Assembly: GCA_964432875.1 (NCBI GenBank)
Contig: CAYSPJ010000111.1
Coordinates: 1-16,862, forward strand
Reading direction: 5' to 3'
Length of the DNA: 16,862 nucleotides
Source of the DNA: JACJYE01 sp964432875
GTDB lineage: Bacteria; Bacteroidota; Bacteroidia; Chitinophagales; Saprospiraceae
Shown here: positions 8,094-15,676 of the stretch, piece after piece
Layout: the number at the start of each line of letters is the position of its first letter
Numbering within the stretch: the first letter of the stretch is position 1
Notes under the pieces: model-generated
What the model was told of the DNA's origin: nothing
Databases searched by the model: none
What the model saw: only the letters and a program-made list of their open reading frames with translations
Translations under genes and position numbers: made by a program

Positions 8094-8120
8094 ATCATGC
8101 CTGAGTCCGCACACCTGGCG

Positions 8121-9737
8121 TCACCTGACGAGGGTTACCTCACCCTGGCGGATGTCCACGGCCCCATCGCGGAAAGCCAGCTGGGCCAGGAATACGTAGG
8201 TGCCCGGGTTGAGCGCTTTGCCGCCGGAGGTGCCGTCCCAGCCCAGGCGGGGCACATCCGGTGGAGAATCCCTGGCTTCGAAGAGCAGCCCGCCCCAGCG
8301 GTCGAAGACGCGCAGGAGCAGCACCCGTTCCACATCCCCATTGCTTTGGATGTAGAAATAGTCGTTGCGGCCATCATCATTGGGGGAAAAGGCGTTGGGG
8401 ATATAAGCCTCGCGGCAGCTCTCCACCTCCACGCGTACCATATCGCGGGCCGTGCCGCAGGCATTTTCGGCAGTCAGCTCGTACCAGCCGCTGCGGTTGG
8501 CCAGCAGGGTGTCGGCCGTTGAGCCGTCCTGCCAGCGCAGTTGGCCAGCGGTGAAATCGGAGCGCAGCAGGATGGACTGCCCCTGGCAGAGGGCAGTGTC
8601 TGGCCCCAGGCTCAGGCGTGGTAGCGGGATGACGGAAAGCTCGATACGCCCCTCGGCGATGCAAAACGTGTCGGTCTTGGTCACCGTCACGATATAGATG
8701 CCGGGTTCGGTGGCGAGCAGGCTCGGCGTTTGGGCCCCGGTATTCCACTGATACGCGCTGCTGCTGCTGGCCGCGTCGAGCAGCAGTGCACTGCCCTCGC
8801 AGATGGCCGTATCGGCCGGGCCGAGGGAGAAGAAGACCGAATCGCCGGCCACTTCCACCCGGAGGCTATCGTAGAAAGGGAAGCCGCAGGCGTCGCGGAT
8901 AGTCACGGCATAGTCGGTCGTAACCGCTGGCGCGGCGATAGGGTTGGCGATATTGGGGTTGCTCAGCCCTTCGGGCGGCGACCATTGGTAGGAAATGCCG
9001 CCCTGGGTTTGCAGTTGCACCTGTCCGCCCGGGCAAAGCACCACATCGTCCAGGCGGTTGAGGAAGGAGACGTAGCTGAAGCAGACTTGGTGCAGGTTAT
9101 TGGCTGCGCCGGTAGCGGCAGTAAAGCCCCAGAAGACCTCCGGGTCGCCCCTGAAGATATCATTGACGATATCCCCCTCGTAAGTGAGCCGCAGCAGGCA
9201 GTCGAAGTAAACGGAGAGCTTTTTGATATCGGCTTCCCAATTGACGCGGAGGCTGTGGAACGCGCAATCTTCAATATTGCGCTGATTGGGCAGGGCGGGC
9301 ACCGGGCCGGCCAGGTTGTCGGGGCTATTGTGGTTGAGGTTGCCGTCGCGGAAGATGGCGATGTGGTCGTAGATCGGGTCGCCAGCCGTGGTATTCTGCC
9401 AGGTGTCGAACTCGATGCCCAGAGAAGGGCGGATTCCCTGGAAGCCCAGCCCGCCACCGGCCTGCCCGATGGAAGTGCTCAGCGGCTGGAAGCCGAAGAC
9501 GATGCCATCGGCCCCCCATTCGTCCTGGCAGCCCAGGAAAATGTCCATTACTACTTCAAAGGATTGACCCAGATCGATCTTGATTGGGTGCCAGATGGAG
9601 CCGGAAGCCGCGTTGACCGCCTCGGTGAGGAGATAGCAGGAATCGTTCACCATAGCCGCCTGCCCGTTGAGGATGAATTGTGCCCGCAGGGCAGGGGATA
9701 GGAGCAGCAGCAGGGCGGCAAGCAAGCTGGTTTTCAT
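8121..9737 (-). CDS. Secreted L-type-lectin-like protein with type B T9SS sorting domain
   Basis: The protein has 538 residues and a signal peptide at 1-19 (MKTSLLAALLLLLSPALRAQ). Residues about 21-240 resemble the legume-type/bacterial L-lectin sandwich: DGIVFGFQP, GGGLGFQGI, SLGIEFDTWQN and DHIAIFRDGN are the typical strand and metal-site segments, with an acidic-Asn pattern consistent with sugar and Ca2+ binding. Three PKD/Ig-like modules follow, each with a Cys and a YxWS/YQW/LRW core. From residue 445 comes a gliding-motility-associated C-terminal domain: YIPNAFSPNDDGRND, FDRWGG, GWDGTSGGK and GTYVF. That is the type B sorting signal, distinct from the type A signal of the convergent gene. 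A role in binding surface or environmental glycans is inferred. It is the last of four co-directional minus-strand genes but has its own promoter candidate. Confidence 0.9.
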   Translation of the reverse strand: MKTSLLAALLLLLSPALRAQFILNGQAAMVNDSCYLLTEAVNAASGSIWHPIKIDLGQSFEVVMDIFLGCQDEWGADGIVFGFQPLSTSIGQAGGGLGFQGIRPSLGIEFDTWQNTTAGDPIYDHIAIFRDGNLNHNSPDNLAGPVPALPNQRNIEDCAFHSLRVNWEADIKKLSVYFDCLLRLTYEGDIVNDIFRGDPEVFWGFTAATGAANNLHQVCFSYVSFLNRLDDVVLCPGGQVQLQTQGGISYQWSPPEGLSNPNIANPIAAPAVTTDYAVTIRDACGFPFYDSLRVEVAGDSVFFSLGPADTAICEGSALLLDAASSSSAYQWNTGAQTPSLLATEPGIYIVTVTKTDTFCIAEGRIELSVIPLPRLSLGPDTALCQGQSILLRSDFTAGQLRWQDGSTADTLLANRSGWYELTAENACGTARDMVRVEVESCREAYIPNAFSPNDDGRNDYFYIQSNGDVERVLLLRVFDRWGGLLFEARDSPPDVPRLGWDGTSGGKALNPGTYVFLAQLAFRDGAVDIRQGEVTLVR

Positions 9738-9756
9738 AGCAGGCTGGTTTTTGCCG

Positions 9757-9784
9757 CTAAGATAGGCTTTTTTTCCTTGCGCAA
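9757..9784 (-). promoter_or_regulatory. Possible promoter of the lectin-like gene
   Basis: On the minus strand TTG (9784-9782), then 17 bases, then TATCTTAG (9764-9757), one base from TAnnTTTG. It lies about 20 bases before the ATG at 9737. Confidence 0.4.
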
Positions 9785-9846
9785 TCAGCTCAGAGAGCTC
9801 AGAGGAGGGCGCAATATTTTGGCCTCTGAATAAGCTTGGGCTAGCT

Positions 9847-10143
9847 TTACCACTTCTGTGTTTTCTCCTCCAGCGAGACGCCGCCCTCCTTTTTCAGGTG
9901 GATCTGGATGTTCAGCAGCAATTCCTCGGCCCCAGCTTCCAGGGCGGCGTTTTTGGCGGCCGCCACAATTTCCAGCAGGCGCTCCAGCTCGCCTTCCATC
10001 ACCGTGGAGAAGGGCTGGACCTCGTGCCGCACCCCGGAATCCCGGATCGCCTGGATGGCGGCATCGATAAGGGGGTAGGCATCCGGGGTGTTGATGGGGA
10101 TGACTTGCAGGGAAAGATTTGCGTTTTGGGCCGGTTTTGACAT
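9847..10143 (-). CDS. Thiamine-binding protein, MTH1187/YkoF (DUF77) family
   Basis: A complete 98-residue protein with no signal peptide, the usual size of single-domain members of the Thiamine_BP/DUF77 family. The pattern ANLSLQVIPINTPDAYPLIDAAI, a central GVRHEVQPFSTVMEGELE and a final ELLLNIQIHLKKEGGVSLEEK match the ferredoxin-like fold of this family. Members bind thiamine or related pyrimidines in the cytoplasm and form dimers or tetramers. No thiamine synthesis or uptake genes lie nearby, so the physiological role here is not shown by context. It follows the DUF4240 gene by 106 bases on the same strand. Confidence 0.85.
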   Translation of the reverse strand: MSKPAQNANLSLQVIPINTPDAYPLIDAAIQAIRDSGVRHEVQPFSTVMEGELERLLEIVAAAKNAALEAGAEELLLNIQIHLKKEGGVSLEEKTQKW

Positions 10144-10166
10144 GGTGCAGATGAGTTTTGTTTTAT

Positions 10167-10262
10167 TCAGTTGATTGGATTGCCTCTAGGCCGATGGCCA
10201 TGTTTCTCAAGGTAGGCTTGGATGTGTTCCGTTTCGATGCGGCATATAGTTACGCTTTCCAA
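10167..10262 (-). CDS. Possible 31-residue ORF overlapping the DUF4240 stop
   Basis: In the frame shifted by +2 relative to the upstream DUF4240 gene, a TTG at 10262 opens 31 codons ending TGA at 10169-10167. The sequence HIQAYLEKHGHRPRGNPIN has a protein-like composition, and the frame fills most of the gap to the next gene. It overlaps the end of the upstream gene by 13 bases. It may be a genuine small gene, a remnant, or the original C-terminal tail of the upstream protein lost through a frameshift. There is no strong ribosome binding site. Confidence 0.25.
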   Translation of the reverse strand: MESVTICRIETEHIQAYLEKHGHRPRGNPIN

Positions 10263-10819
10263 CCCTCGGTATTGCTGCGAGTCTCATAGGGGAATAGAGG
10301 AGAGTAGTCGAACTCCTTCCCGGTTTTGAGCAAATAGGCCTCGGCGGCTAAATCAAGCAAGTGTTCAAAATCGATGTCTCCGGGCATTTCGGAAGGGGTT
10401 TTCAATACATTTTCGTAATAGGCCTTGCCTTCCGCTATGACCGCGCAACGCACATACAAAAAGTCGTCAGCTGAAAAGGAATCATCAGCTTGCTTGCTTC
10501 GGTATGCAGCAGCATGTTGGCGAGTGTCGAGTCGATAGAGCTTTTCCGACAAGAGGTCTTGAAACAGATAGATGCCGGGGAGGTGCATCAGCGAAAGCGC
10601 TTTGATCGCTGGAGCGACGATTGCCGGCCTGGCTTGCTCCGACCAATCCAGAAGGTCGATAACCGCCCAGAATTCTTCCTCCGAAAACAGCCCTTTTCCG
10701 TGCTTGGATTCTTGTACGCGAATTTCGACTTCAGCATCCTTGCCTAAGTCTCCTTTCAAATCCTCGAAGAACTGTAGCGTTATATCGCTCAGATTCACTT
10801 TCAATACGGTCGTGTTCAT
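10250..10819 (-). CDS. DUF4240 domain protein
   Basis: A 189-residue cytoplasmic protein from the ATG at 10819. The frame extends to a TTG at 10849, but the extra ten codons lie over a promoter-like site and are probably not translated. The DUF4240 pattern begins at EEEFWAVIDLLDWS. It continues through YLFQDLLSEKLYRLDT and DDFLYVRCAVIAEGKAYYENVL, and ends with a C-terminal YSPLFPYETRSNTEGW. The biochemical function of the family is unknown; its members are often found in variable arrays or next to toxin immunity genes, but nothing like that is visible here. It starts 68 bases after the sulfatase stop codon. Confidence 0.8.
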   Translation of the reverse strand: MNTTVLKVNLSDITLQFFEDLKGDLGKDAEVEIRVQESKHGKGLFSEEEFWAVIDLLDWSEQARPAIVAPAIKALSLMHLPGIYLFQDLLSEKLYRLDTRQHAAAYRSKQADDSFSADDFLYVRCAVIAEGKAYYENVLKTPSEMPGDIDFEHLLDLAAEAYLLKTGKEFDYSPLFPYETRSNTEGWKA

Positions 10820-10835
10820 GTGTTCGTACTTTCGC

Positions 10836-10867
10836 ACAAGATACGGCAAAAGGCGGAAAAAAGCAAA
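10836..10867 (-). promoter_or_regulatory. Weak promoter candidate for the DUF4240 gene
   Basis: On the minus strand TTTG (10867-10864), then 20 bases, then TATCTTGT (10843-10836), which keeps TA and two T residues of TAnnTTTG. The spacing is right, but the box has two mismatches. If real, it separates the DUF4240 gene from the sulfatase transcript and rules out the TTG start at 10849. Confidence 0.3.
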
Positions 10868-10887
10868 CGCCGGCTGTTTTTTGAGAG

Positions 10888-12483
10888 CTACTCGCTGCCC
10901 ACCTGATACGCCTCGCGCAGGCGCCCCAGCTCCGCGTGCATCTTTTTTGCGACTTTGCGATAGGGGCGTTTCCCATACACGTTATTCAGCTCGTGCGGGT
11001 CTTTTTTGAGGTCGTACAATTCCCAGGCATCGATGTCGTCGTAGAAGTGGATGAGCTTGTGGCGGGCCGTGCGCACGCCGTAGTGCTTTTTCACGCTATG
11101 CCAACTGTTGAGCTCGTAGTAGTGGTAGTAGATGGACTGCCGCCAATCGCGTGGGTTTTGCCCGGCGGCGATGGGGCGCAGGGAGCGTCCCTGCATCTCG
11201 GCGGGGATGGGGACGCCGGCAAAATCGAGCAAGGTAGGGGCGAGGTCGAGGTTGAGCGCCATGAGGGGAGAAGCCTGCCCGGCGGGGATGGCCCGGGGGT
11301 AACGCATCACCAGCGGGGTGCGCAGCGATTCCTCGTACATGAAGCGCTTGTCGTACCAGCCGTGCTCACCCAGGTAGAAGCCCTGGTCGGAAGTGTAAAC
11401 GACCAGCGTATTATCGGCCAGGCCGGCCCGGTCGAGGTAATCCAGCAGGCGGCCGATGTTTTCATCCACCGAAGCCACGCAAGCCAGGTAATCTTTGATG
11501 TAGCGCTGATACTTCCACTCGGCCAACGCTTCCCCGCTCAGCTGGGCATCGCGGAAAGCAGCGCGCACGGGCTCGTAGTGTGCATCCCAGGCCGCTTTTT
11601 GCTCGGGGGTGAGGGCCGTATAGGCTTCGAGCCAGGCCGCTTCAGCATCGAAAGGGCGGGTGCGGGTGCCGCCAGTGCCAGTTTCCTTGGCGTAGTCGCC
11701 GGGGAAGAGCTTCATGTCAAAGGAAAGGAACATATCCGCCACGCGCATATCTGCCTCGGGCGCAGCAGCCGAGCGGGTGCGGTAGTCATCGTGGAAGGTA
11801 GCGGGCAGCGGGAAAGTGCGGCCCTCAAAACGAGCCAGGATTTCCGGCTTGGGCATCCAGTTGCGGTGTGGGGCTTTGTGGTGGTAGAGCAGGCAAAAGG
11901 GCTGCTCCTGGCCTCTTTGTTCGATAAAATCGATGGCCAGGTCGGTGATAAGATCGGTGGTATAGCCGATGAGCTTGGAGGTGTCGCCGTTCAAAATCAT
12001 CTGCGGGTTGTAGTATTCGCCCTGGTCGATGAGCACGTTCCAATGGTCGAAGCCCGTAGGCTCGGTCTTGAGGTGCCATTTGCCGATCAGGCCGGTGTGG
12101 TAGCCGGCCTGTTGCAACAGCTTTGGGAAAGTCGTCTGGCTGCCGTCGAAGCGGTCGCGGTTGTCGCGCAGGCCATTCTGGTGGCTGTATTTGCCGGTGA
12201 GCATCACCGCCCGGCTGGGCGCGCAGATGGAGTTGGTGACGAAAGAGTGGTCAAAGCGCACCCCTTCCCGCGCGATGCGGTCGATATGCGGGGTCTCGAT
12301 CAGCGCGCTGCCGTAGCTGCTGATGGCCTGCTGCGCGTGGTCGTCGGTCATGATGAAGATGATGTTCGGCCGCATGGCTTGCGCGGCGGCAGGGCCCTGG
12401 CTCAATGCCCAGGCGAGCAGGGCAAAGACGGCGCTGAATAGCTGGCGGGGGGACGGTGGAAAGGGCCGGATGGGTGGCTTCAT
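10888..12483 (-). CDS. Secreted type I (formylglycine) sulfatase
   Basis: A 531-residue sulfatase of the S1/alkaline phosphatase superfamily that hydrolyses sulfate esters, probably on a sulfated glycan, outside the cytoplasm. A signal peptide precedes AAAQA (cleavage near residue 36). PNIIFIMTDDH supplies the metal-binding Asp pair (D47, D48). The consensus for formylglycine conversion is C87-A-P-S-R in SICAPSRAVMLTGK. GLIGKWHL and YTSDQGFYLGEHGWYDKR carry further conserved active-site segments, and KDPHELNN is the usual C-terminal landmark. Modification of C87 needs a formylglycine-generating enzyme, which is not in the window. The motifs resemble the glucosamine-6-sulfatase group, but the substrate cannot be fixed from sequence alone. 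It is divergent from the membrane-barrel gene at 12602 and heads a co-directional run of four genes. Confidence 0.93.
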   Translation of the reverse strand: MKPPIRPFPPSPRQLFSAVFALLAWALSQGPAAAQAMRPNIIFIMTDDHAQQAISSYGSALIETPHIDRIAREGVRFDHSFVTNSICAPSRAVMLTGKYSHQNGLRDNRDRFDGSQTTFPKLLQQAGYHTGLIGKWHLKTEPTGFDHWNVLIDQGEYYNPQMILNGDTSKLIGYTTDLITDLAIDFIEQRGQEQPFCLLYHHKAPHRNWMPKPEILARFEGRTFPLPATFHDDYRTRSAAAPEADMRVADMFLSFDMKLFPGDYAKETGTGGTRTRPFDAEAAWLEAYTALTPEQKAAWDAHYEPVRAAFRDAQLSGEALAEWKYQRYIKDYLACVASVDENIGRLLDYLDRAGLADNTLVVYTSDQGFYLGEHGWYDKRFMYEESLRTPLVMRYPRAIPAGQASPLMALNLDLAPTLLDFAGVPIPAEMQGRSLRPIAAGQNPRDWRQSIYYHYYELNSWHSVKKHYGVRTARHKLIHFYDDIDAWELYDLKKDPHELNNVYGKRPYRKVAKKMHAELGRLREAYQVGSE

Positions 12484-12601
12484 GTCGGATGGTGTTTGAT
12501 TAGAAGGCTAAGTAAGCCGTTTTTTTCTTTAACACCAAATACGGGTGGTGAAACTGCGTTACATGAAGGATTATCGTATTCATAAACACCAAAATAAAGC
12601 T

Positions 12602-13417
12602 ATGAAACGCAAACTATTCGCCGCCTTCCTCCTGCTGGGCGCGCTCCAAGGCAACGCCCAAAAGTTTTCTCTCAACATCGATGCCGGATATGGCTTCAAC
12701 ATCGCTCCCGCAGCGATTGGGGAAGGGAACGGCATCAGGCTTTCCGCCTGGCAAGCCGAATTGCAAAACGTCATCTATTCCTACGGCCGGGGATGGAATG
12801 GGAATGCCGAATTGGAGTATTTCCCGGGCAAGCACTTCGGTTTCGGGTTGGGCATCGGCTACCTGAAAAGTGCCCCAGTGAAGACGGCCTTCGAATCGCC
12901 ATCTTCCTTGCTCAACGGGGAGGCGACGGCGACGATGCTGCGCTTTTCGCCCTTCGTGAAAATGAAACTCGACTTTGGCGATTGGTCCATTTTCTCCCGC
13001 TGGGGATATCTGTTGGGGGCCGCGGGCAAAATCGACCGGACGAGGTCTTTGATGAATCCAGCGGACGTTGAGTTTTTTAACCGCCGGGTTTACAACCAGG
13101 GCCTATCTCAGGGCGCGACGGCGGGGCTGGGCGCTGCCTACCGCTTGTCGCCCCGGTTCAGCCTCAGCGCCGAAGCCCGCTTGTTCGTCCATTCCTTTGG
13201 GCCGCGAAAAAGCGAATTGGTCGCCTCTGAATCGAATGGCAAAGATAGCCTGCACGAGTTTCTGCCAGGGCAAATCCATACCAATTACGTGGACCGCTAC
13301 GTGCACGAATGGAACCCCAATGGCAGCACCGATTATGCAGAGCCCACCACGGAGCTCAGGCGGTTTTACCCCTTCAGCAGCCTGGGCTTAAACCTGGGGG
13401 TGCAGTACAAGCTGTGA
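12602..13417 (+). CDS. Outer membrane beta-barrel-like protein
   Basis: I chose the ATG at 12602, which gives 271 residues and a classical signal peptide (MKRKLFAAFLLLGALQGNAQ); the frame extends upstream without start signals. The mature part shows alternating hydrophobic strands with aromatic girdles, such as FSLNIDAGYGFN, AELEYFPGKHFGFGLGIGYL, FSPFVKMKLDFGDWSIF, GLGAAYRLSPRFSLSAEARLF and a final SSLGLNLGVQYKL. These are typical of small outer-membrane barrel proteins of Bacteroidota. No closer family was recognised and the function is unknown. The stop codon overlaps the first readable codon of a decayed recombinase, so the DNA beyond the gene looks like a recombination junction. Confidence 0.8.
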   Translation: MKRKLFAAFLLLGALQGNAQKFSLNIDAGYGFNIAPAAIGEGNGIRLSAWQAELQNVIYSYGRGWNGNAELEYFPGKHFGFGLGIGYLKSAPVKTAFESPSSLLNGEATATMLRFSPFVKMKLDFGDWSIFSRWGYLLGAAGKIDRTRSLMNPADVEFFNRRVYNQGLSQGATAGLGAAYRLSPRFSLSAEARLFVHSFGPRKSELVASESNGKDSLHEFLPGQIHTNYVDRYVHEWNPNGSTDYAEPTTELRRFYPFSSLGLNLGVQYKL

Positions 13418-13654
13418 TGCCGGGTTGCGCCCCGGCGAGGCGGTCAAGCTGGGCCGCGAAGACGTGCAGCCCGAGCGGGGGCTGATCCGGGTAGTGCAGG
13501 GCAAAGGCAAGAAAGACCGCTGCGTGATGCGCTCGGAGGTATTGTTGAAGATGCTCCGGGCTTATATGGCTGTTCGAGGATTGACTCCCCGCCTTGACGG
13601 GCCGGCCAGGGGCGCAGCACCAGAGGCCGCTACACGCCATTTTTCAACCGCTGA
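13416..13654 (+). pseudogene. Decayed tyrosine recombinase fragment
   Basis: From 13416 the frame reads D-A-GLRPGEAVKLGREDV, then RGLIRVVQGKGKKDR and LLKMLRAY. These match the start of the catalytic domain of Xer/phage-type integrases, with the first catalytic Arg in GLRPGE and the beta-strand Lys in QGKGKKDR. Beyond about 13565 similarity continues only by changing frame: WLFE at 13567-13578, then GQGRSTRGRYTPFFNR at 13604-13651 in a third frame. The N-terminal domain, the HxxR box and the nucleophilic Tyr are absent, so the product cannot be active. An ORF from TTG 13425 to 13685 exists but is not a functional gene. QGKGKKDR is more Xer-like than integron-integrase-like. Confidence 0.75.
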
Positions 13655-13670
13655 CGCGCCAACGGTTGAA
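13643..13670. repeat. 8-bp inverted repeat after the recombinase remnant
   Basis: TTCAACCG (13643-13650) and CGGTTGAA (13663-13670) pair around a 12-base loop. It lies at the end of the recombinase remnant and before the promoter of the metalloprotease gene. It may mark an element end or a recombination site; no T run follows. Confidence 0.45.
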
Positions 13671-13717
13671 CTAAGATTCTATTGACAATGATTTTTTTGA
13701 CAAAACATTGCCTTTCA

Positions 13718-13748
13718 TTGCAAATGCGAAAGATGTGGCGTAAACTTG
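13718..13748 (+). promoter_or_regulatory. Probable promoter of the metalloprotease locus
   Basis: TTG (13718-13720), then 20 bases, then TAAACTTG (13741-13748), one mismatch from TAnnTTTG. Transcription would start near 13755, about 40 bases before the ATG at 13796. Confidence 0.55.
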
Positions 13749-13795
13749 TGTCTATTACAGAGTTCCATACAATTACGAACCTAAAATTCAAAACC

Positions 13796-14095
13796 ATGAG
13801 AACGGACATTACCCTATTTGCTATCTTTGCCATCAGCTTATTTTCTGTGATGAAGATGCCTGCCCAAAACTACCTGCCAGAGCTGCTGCCCTGCGGCACG
13901 GATGAGAGCTTCGACCACAGCGAAGCCAAGCTGCCCGAAGGCTACCTGCCGATCTGCATGAGCTTGAGCCAGGTGAAATACCTGCGCATCGCCATCCACT
14001 TCATCACGCCAGACACACTGGTTCGGCGGACGATCAAAGACTGTGACCTTGGCATGACCCCTATCGACTATGTCGGTGCCGGGAGTGGCCCTTGA
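13796..14095 (+). CDS. N-terminal part of a broken M43-type metalloprotease
   Basis: The ATG at 13796 opens a signal peptide (MRTDITLFAIFAISLFSVMKMPAQ); the frame runs upstream to 13682, but those codons lie over the promoter. After cleavage the protein has PCGTDESFDHSEAKLPEGYLP and then VKYLRIAIHFITPD, which resembles the strand that opens the pappalysin/cytophagalysin catalytic domain. The frame stops at 14095, four bases into the next frame, which carries the zinc-binding motif. The stretch between the IHF strand and the zinc motif is much shorter than in intact M43 enzymes, so bases are probably missing as well as shifted. As it stands this encodes a 99-residue exported fragment without a catalytic site. 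Confidence 0.65.
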   Translation: MRTDITLFAIFAISLFSVMKMPAQNYLPELLPCGTDESFDHSEAKLPEGYLPICMSLSQVKYLRIAIHFITPDTLVRRTIKDCDLGMTPIDYVGAGSGP

Positions 14096-14754
14096 CCTTC
14101 TCCGCCCAAAACCTGAACCATGAGGTTGGCCATACGCTGAGCTTGCGCCATACTTGGGCTGATGAGGATTTTTGCGATGACACCCCCCTGGGATTCCTTT
14201 ACGACCGGCTTATGCCTAACGGCAACTGCCAGCTCAACCAAAGGGCTAATTGCTGGAGGCATGACCCGAATATCCCGACTTGCCCCAACAGCGCTGGCGG
14301 GAAGCCCTGCGATGCCTGGCCGAAGATATCCAACAACGTCATGGACTACAACCAATACGCCCCACATGCTTTCACCGTGTGCCAGACGGAGCGGCTGAAC
14401 GCCGACCTGGCCGGCGCCGGCAACCTCTTCGTGCACTCTTGCAACGGCTGCATGCCCGCCATCGCTTTTTTCGACATGCTCGACGAATACCGGATATGTC
14501 CTCTCGGCGGCATACATCCCGGCGGCCAAAAGGCCGTCCTGAATGGCCAAGCCGCATTCAACGAAGACACTTATCTGATCGACATCTGCGAAGTCGATTA
14601 TACTGGGCAGATCACGGTGCTTTCGCCGGCAGCGGCGGCGCAGCCCGGCGAATACCAGCTGCTCTGGCCGTCGCAAAGCTTGCCGAGCGGGCCCTATTCC
14701 CTCCAAGCCGTTTTTAATTCGGATATTTATGCCGCCACAATCATCAAGCCATGA
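14092..14754 (+). CDS. Catalytic part of a broken M43-type zinc metalloprotease
   Basis: The frame holds 220 residues counted from a TTG at 14092 that is unlikely to be a real start. NHEVGHTLSLRHTW supplies the metzincin zinc ligands H10, H14 and H20 and the catalytic E11. NNVMDYN (M84) is the Met-turn that marks the M43 pappalysin family. The usual Gly of HExxHxxGxxH is Ser here (S17). The rest is Cys-rich and ends without a T9SS sorting domain. There is no signal peptide or ribosome binding site, so expression would need a -1 frameshift from the preceding frame. I read the pair 13796-14095 and 14092-14754 as one damaged gene. The stop overlaps the next ATG (ATGA). Confidence 0.75.
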   Translation: MTFSAQNLNHEVGHTLSLRHTWADEDFCDDTPLGFLYDRLMPNGNCQLNQRANCWRHDPNIPTCPNSAGGKPCDAWPKISNNVMDYNQYAPHAFTVCQTERLNADLAGAGNLFVHSCNGCMPAIAFFDMLDEYRICPLGGIHPGGQKAVLNGQAAFNEDTYLIDICEVDYTGQITVLSPAAAAQPGEYQLLWPSQSLPSGPYSLQAVFNSDIYAATIIKP

Positions 14755-15653
14755 ATAGAAGCATTATATCCGCCCTCATCCTGTTGGCCGCCTACAGCCT
14801 GAGCGCCCAGCAAGCGCCCCAATTCACGATGCCCATCTGGTTCGAAGACGCCATCGGCAACCGCGACACCATCTGGGTGGGCACTGATGTGGCGGCTTCT
14901 AGCCAACAAATCAACCCGCAGTTCGGCGAAGTGGAGCTCACCTCGCCATTCGACAGCGTCTTCGAGGTACGGGGCGTACATGGCGACGATACCCAATGGC
15001 GTACTTCAAAAACAATTATTGAACATGCAGAATTTGGAAACTGGTGTCTCCTTCCAGGCCATACCCGCATCATGATCCATGCGCTGCACTGGCCAGTGAA
15101 GATATCTTGGGACACGATTTTGTTGAAACAAATCGCGCCTTGCCATGAAAACATCATCCTGACCCCTTTTGCTACGCCGAGCTTGATGCAGTATTGGTAC
15201 GAAACTCCGGTGCCGATGTACTGCATGATGGTTCGAGAGCATGTTTATGAAAGCTTTGGCTACGATGATCATTTTTATGCCTTTCATTTGCTCCAGCAAA
15301 GCTTCATGGTCGCGGGGCAAGGCATGCAGACCGTCAATGGGCTATATTACACCGGATTTTATGATGCCCCCCACTGCTACACGACCCTAAGCGATTCGCC
15401 GGCGCAACGACTGTCTGGGAGATTGCGGATATTCCCCAACCCAGCGACGGATATTTTGCAACTCGATATCGAGCACCCTGCGGAAGCCCTCAGCATGTCG
15501 ATCCTGGATGCCACGTCGGGCAAGGCATTGCTCTGGCGCACGGAAGCTGGGAAAGGAGGATGGGATATCAGCGCTCTACCCGCCGGATTGTATTTGCTTT
15601 TGGTAAAGATGAAGGATGGGAGCAGCTTTTTTCAGCGGTTCGTGAAAATATAA
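14751..15653 (+). CDS. Secreted protein of unknown function with type A T9SS sorting domain
   Basis: A 300-residue protein with a signal peptide (MNRSIISALILLAAYSLSAQ, cleaved near residue 19). Residues 224-300 form a Por-type C-terminal sorting domain: RLRIFPNPATDILQLDI at its start and LPAGLYLLLVKMKDG near its end, finishing FQRFVKI. The central 200 residues (for example FTMPIWFEDAIGNRDTIWVG and TPFATPSLMQYWYETP) do not match a family I know, but resemble other Bacteroidota surface proteins of unknown role. Its ATG overlaps the TGA of the metalloprotease frame, so the two were co-translated when the protease gene was intact. It may be a substrate, inhibitor or partner of the protease, but this is only inference from position. 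Confidence 0.85.
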   Translation: MNRSIISALILLAAYSLSAQQAPQFTMPIWFEDAIGNRDTIWVGTDVAASSQQINPQFGEVELTSPFDSVFEVRGVHGDDTQWRTSKTIIEHAEFGNWCLLPGHTRIMIHALHWPVKISWDTILLKQIAPCHENIILTPFATPSLMQYWYETPVPMYCMMVREHVYESFGYDDHFYAFHLLQQSFMVAGQGMQTVNGLYYTGFYDAPHCYTTLSDSPAQRLSGRLRIFPNPATDILQLDIEHPAEALSMSILDATSGKALLWRTEAGKGGWDISALPAGLYLLLVKMKDGSSFFQRFVKI

Positions 15654-15676
15654 ACTGTATGGAACACCGCCCAGCC

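Noticed and set aside
10936..12441. A 501-codon open frame on the plus strand opposite the sulfatase
   Set aside because: It lies entirely antisense to a clear sulfatase, its composition (runs of Val, Gly, Glu) is the usual shadow of a GC-rich gene, and it lacks any domain or start signal.
14080..14100. Programmed -1 frameshift in the metalloprotease
   Set aside because: No X-XXY-YYZ slippery heptamer or downstream stem-loop was seen at the overlap, and the protein appears to lack a middle segment as well.
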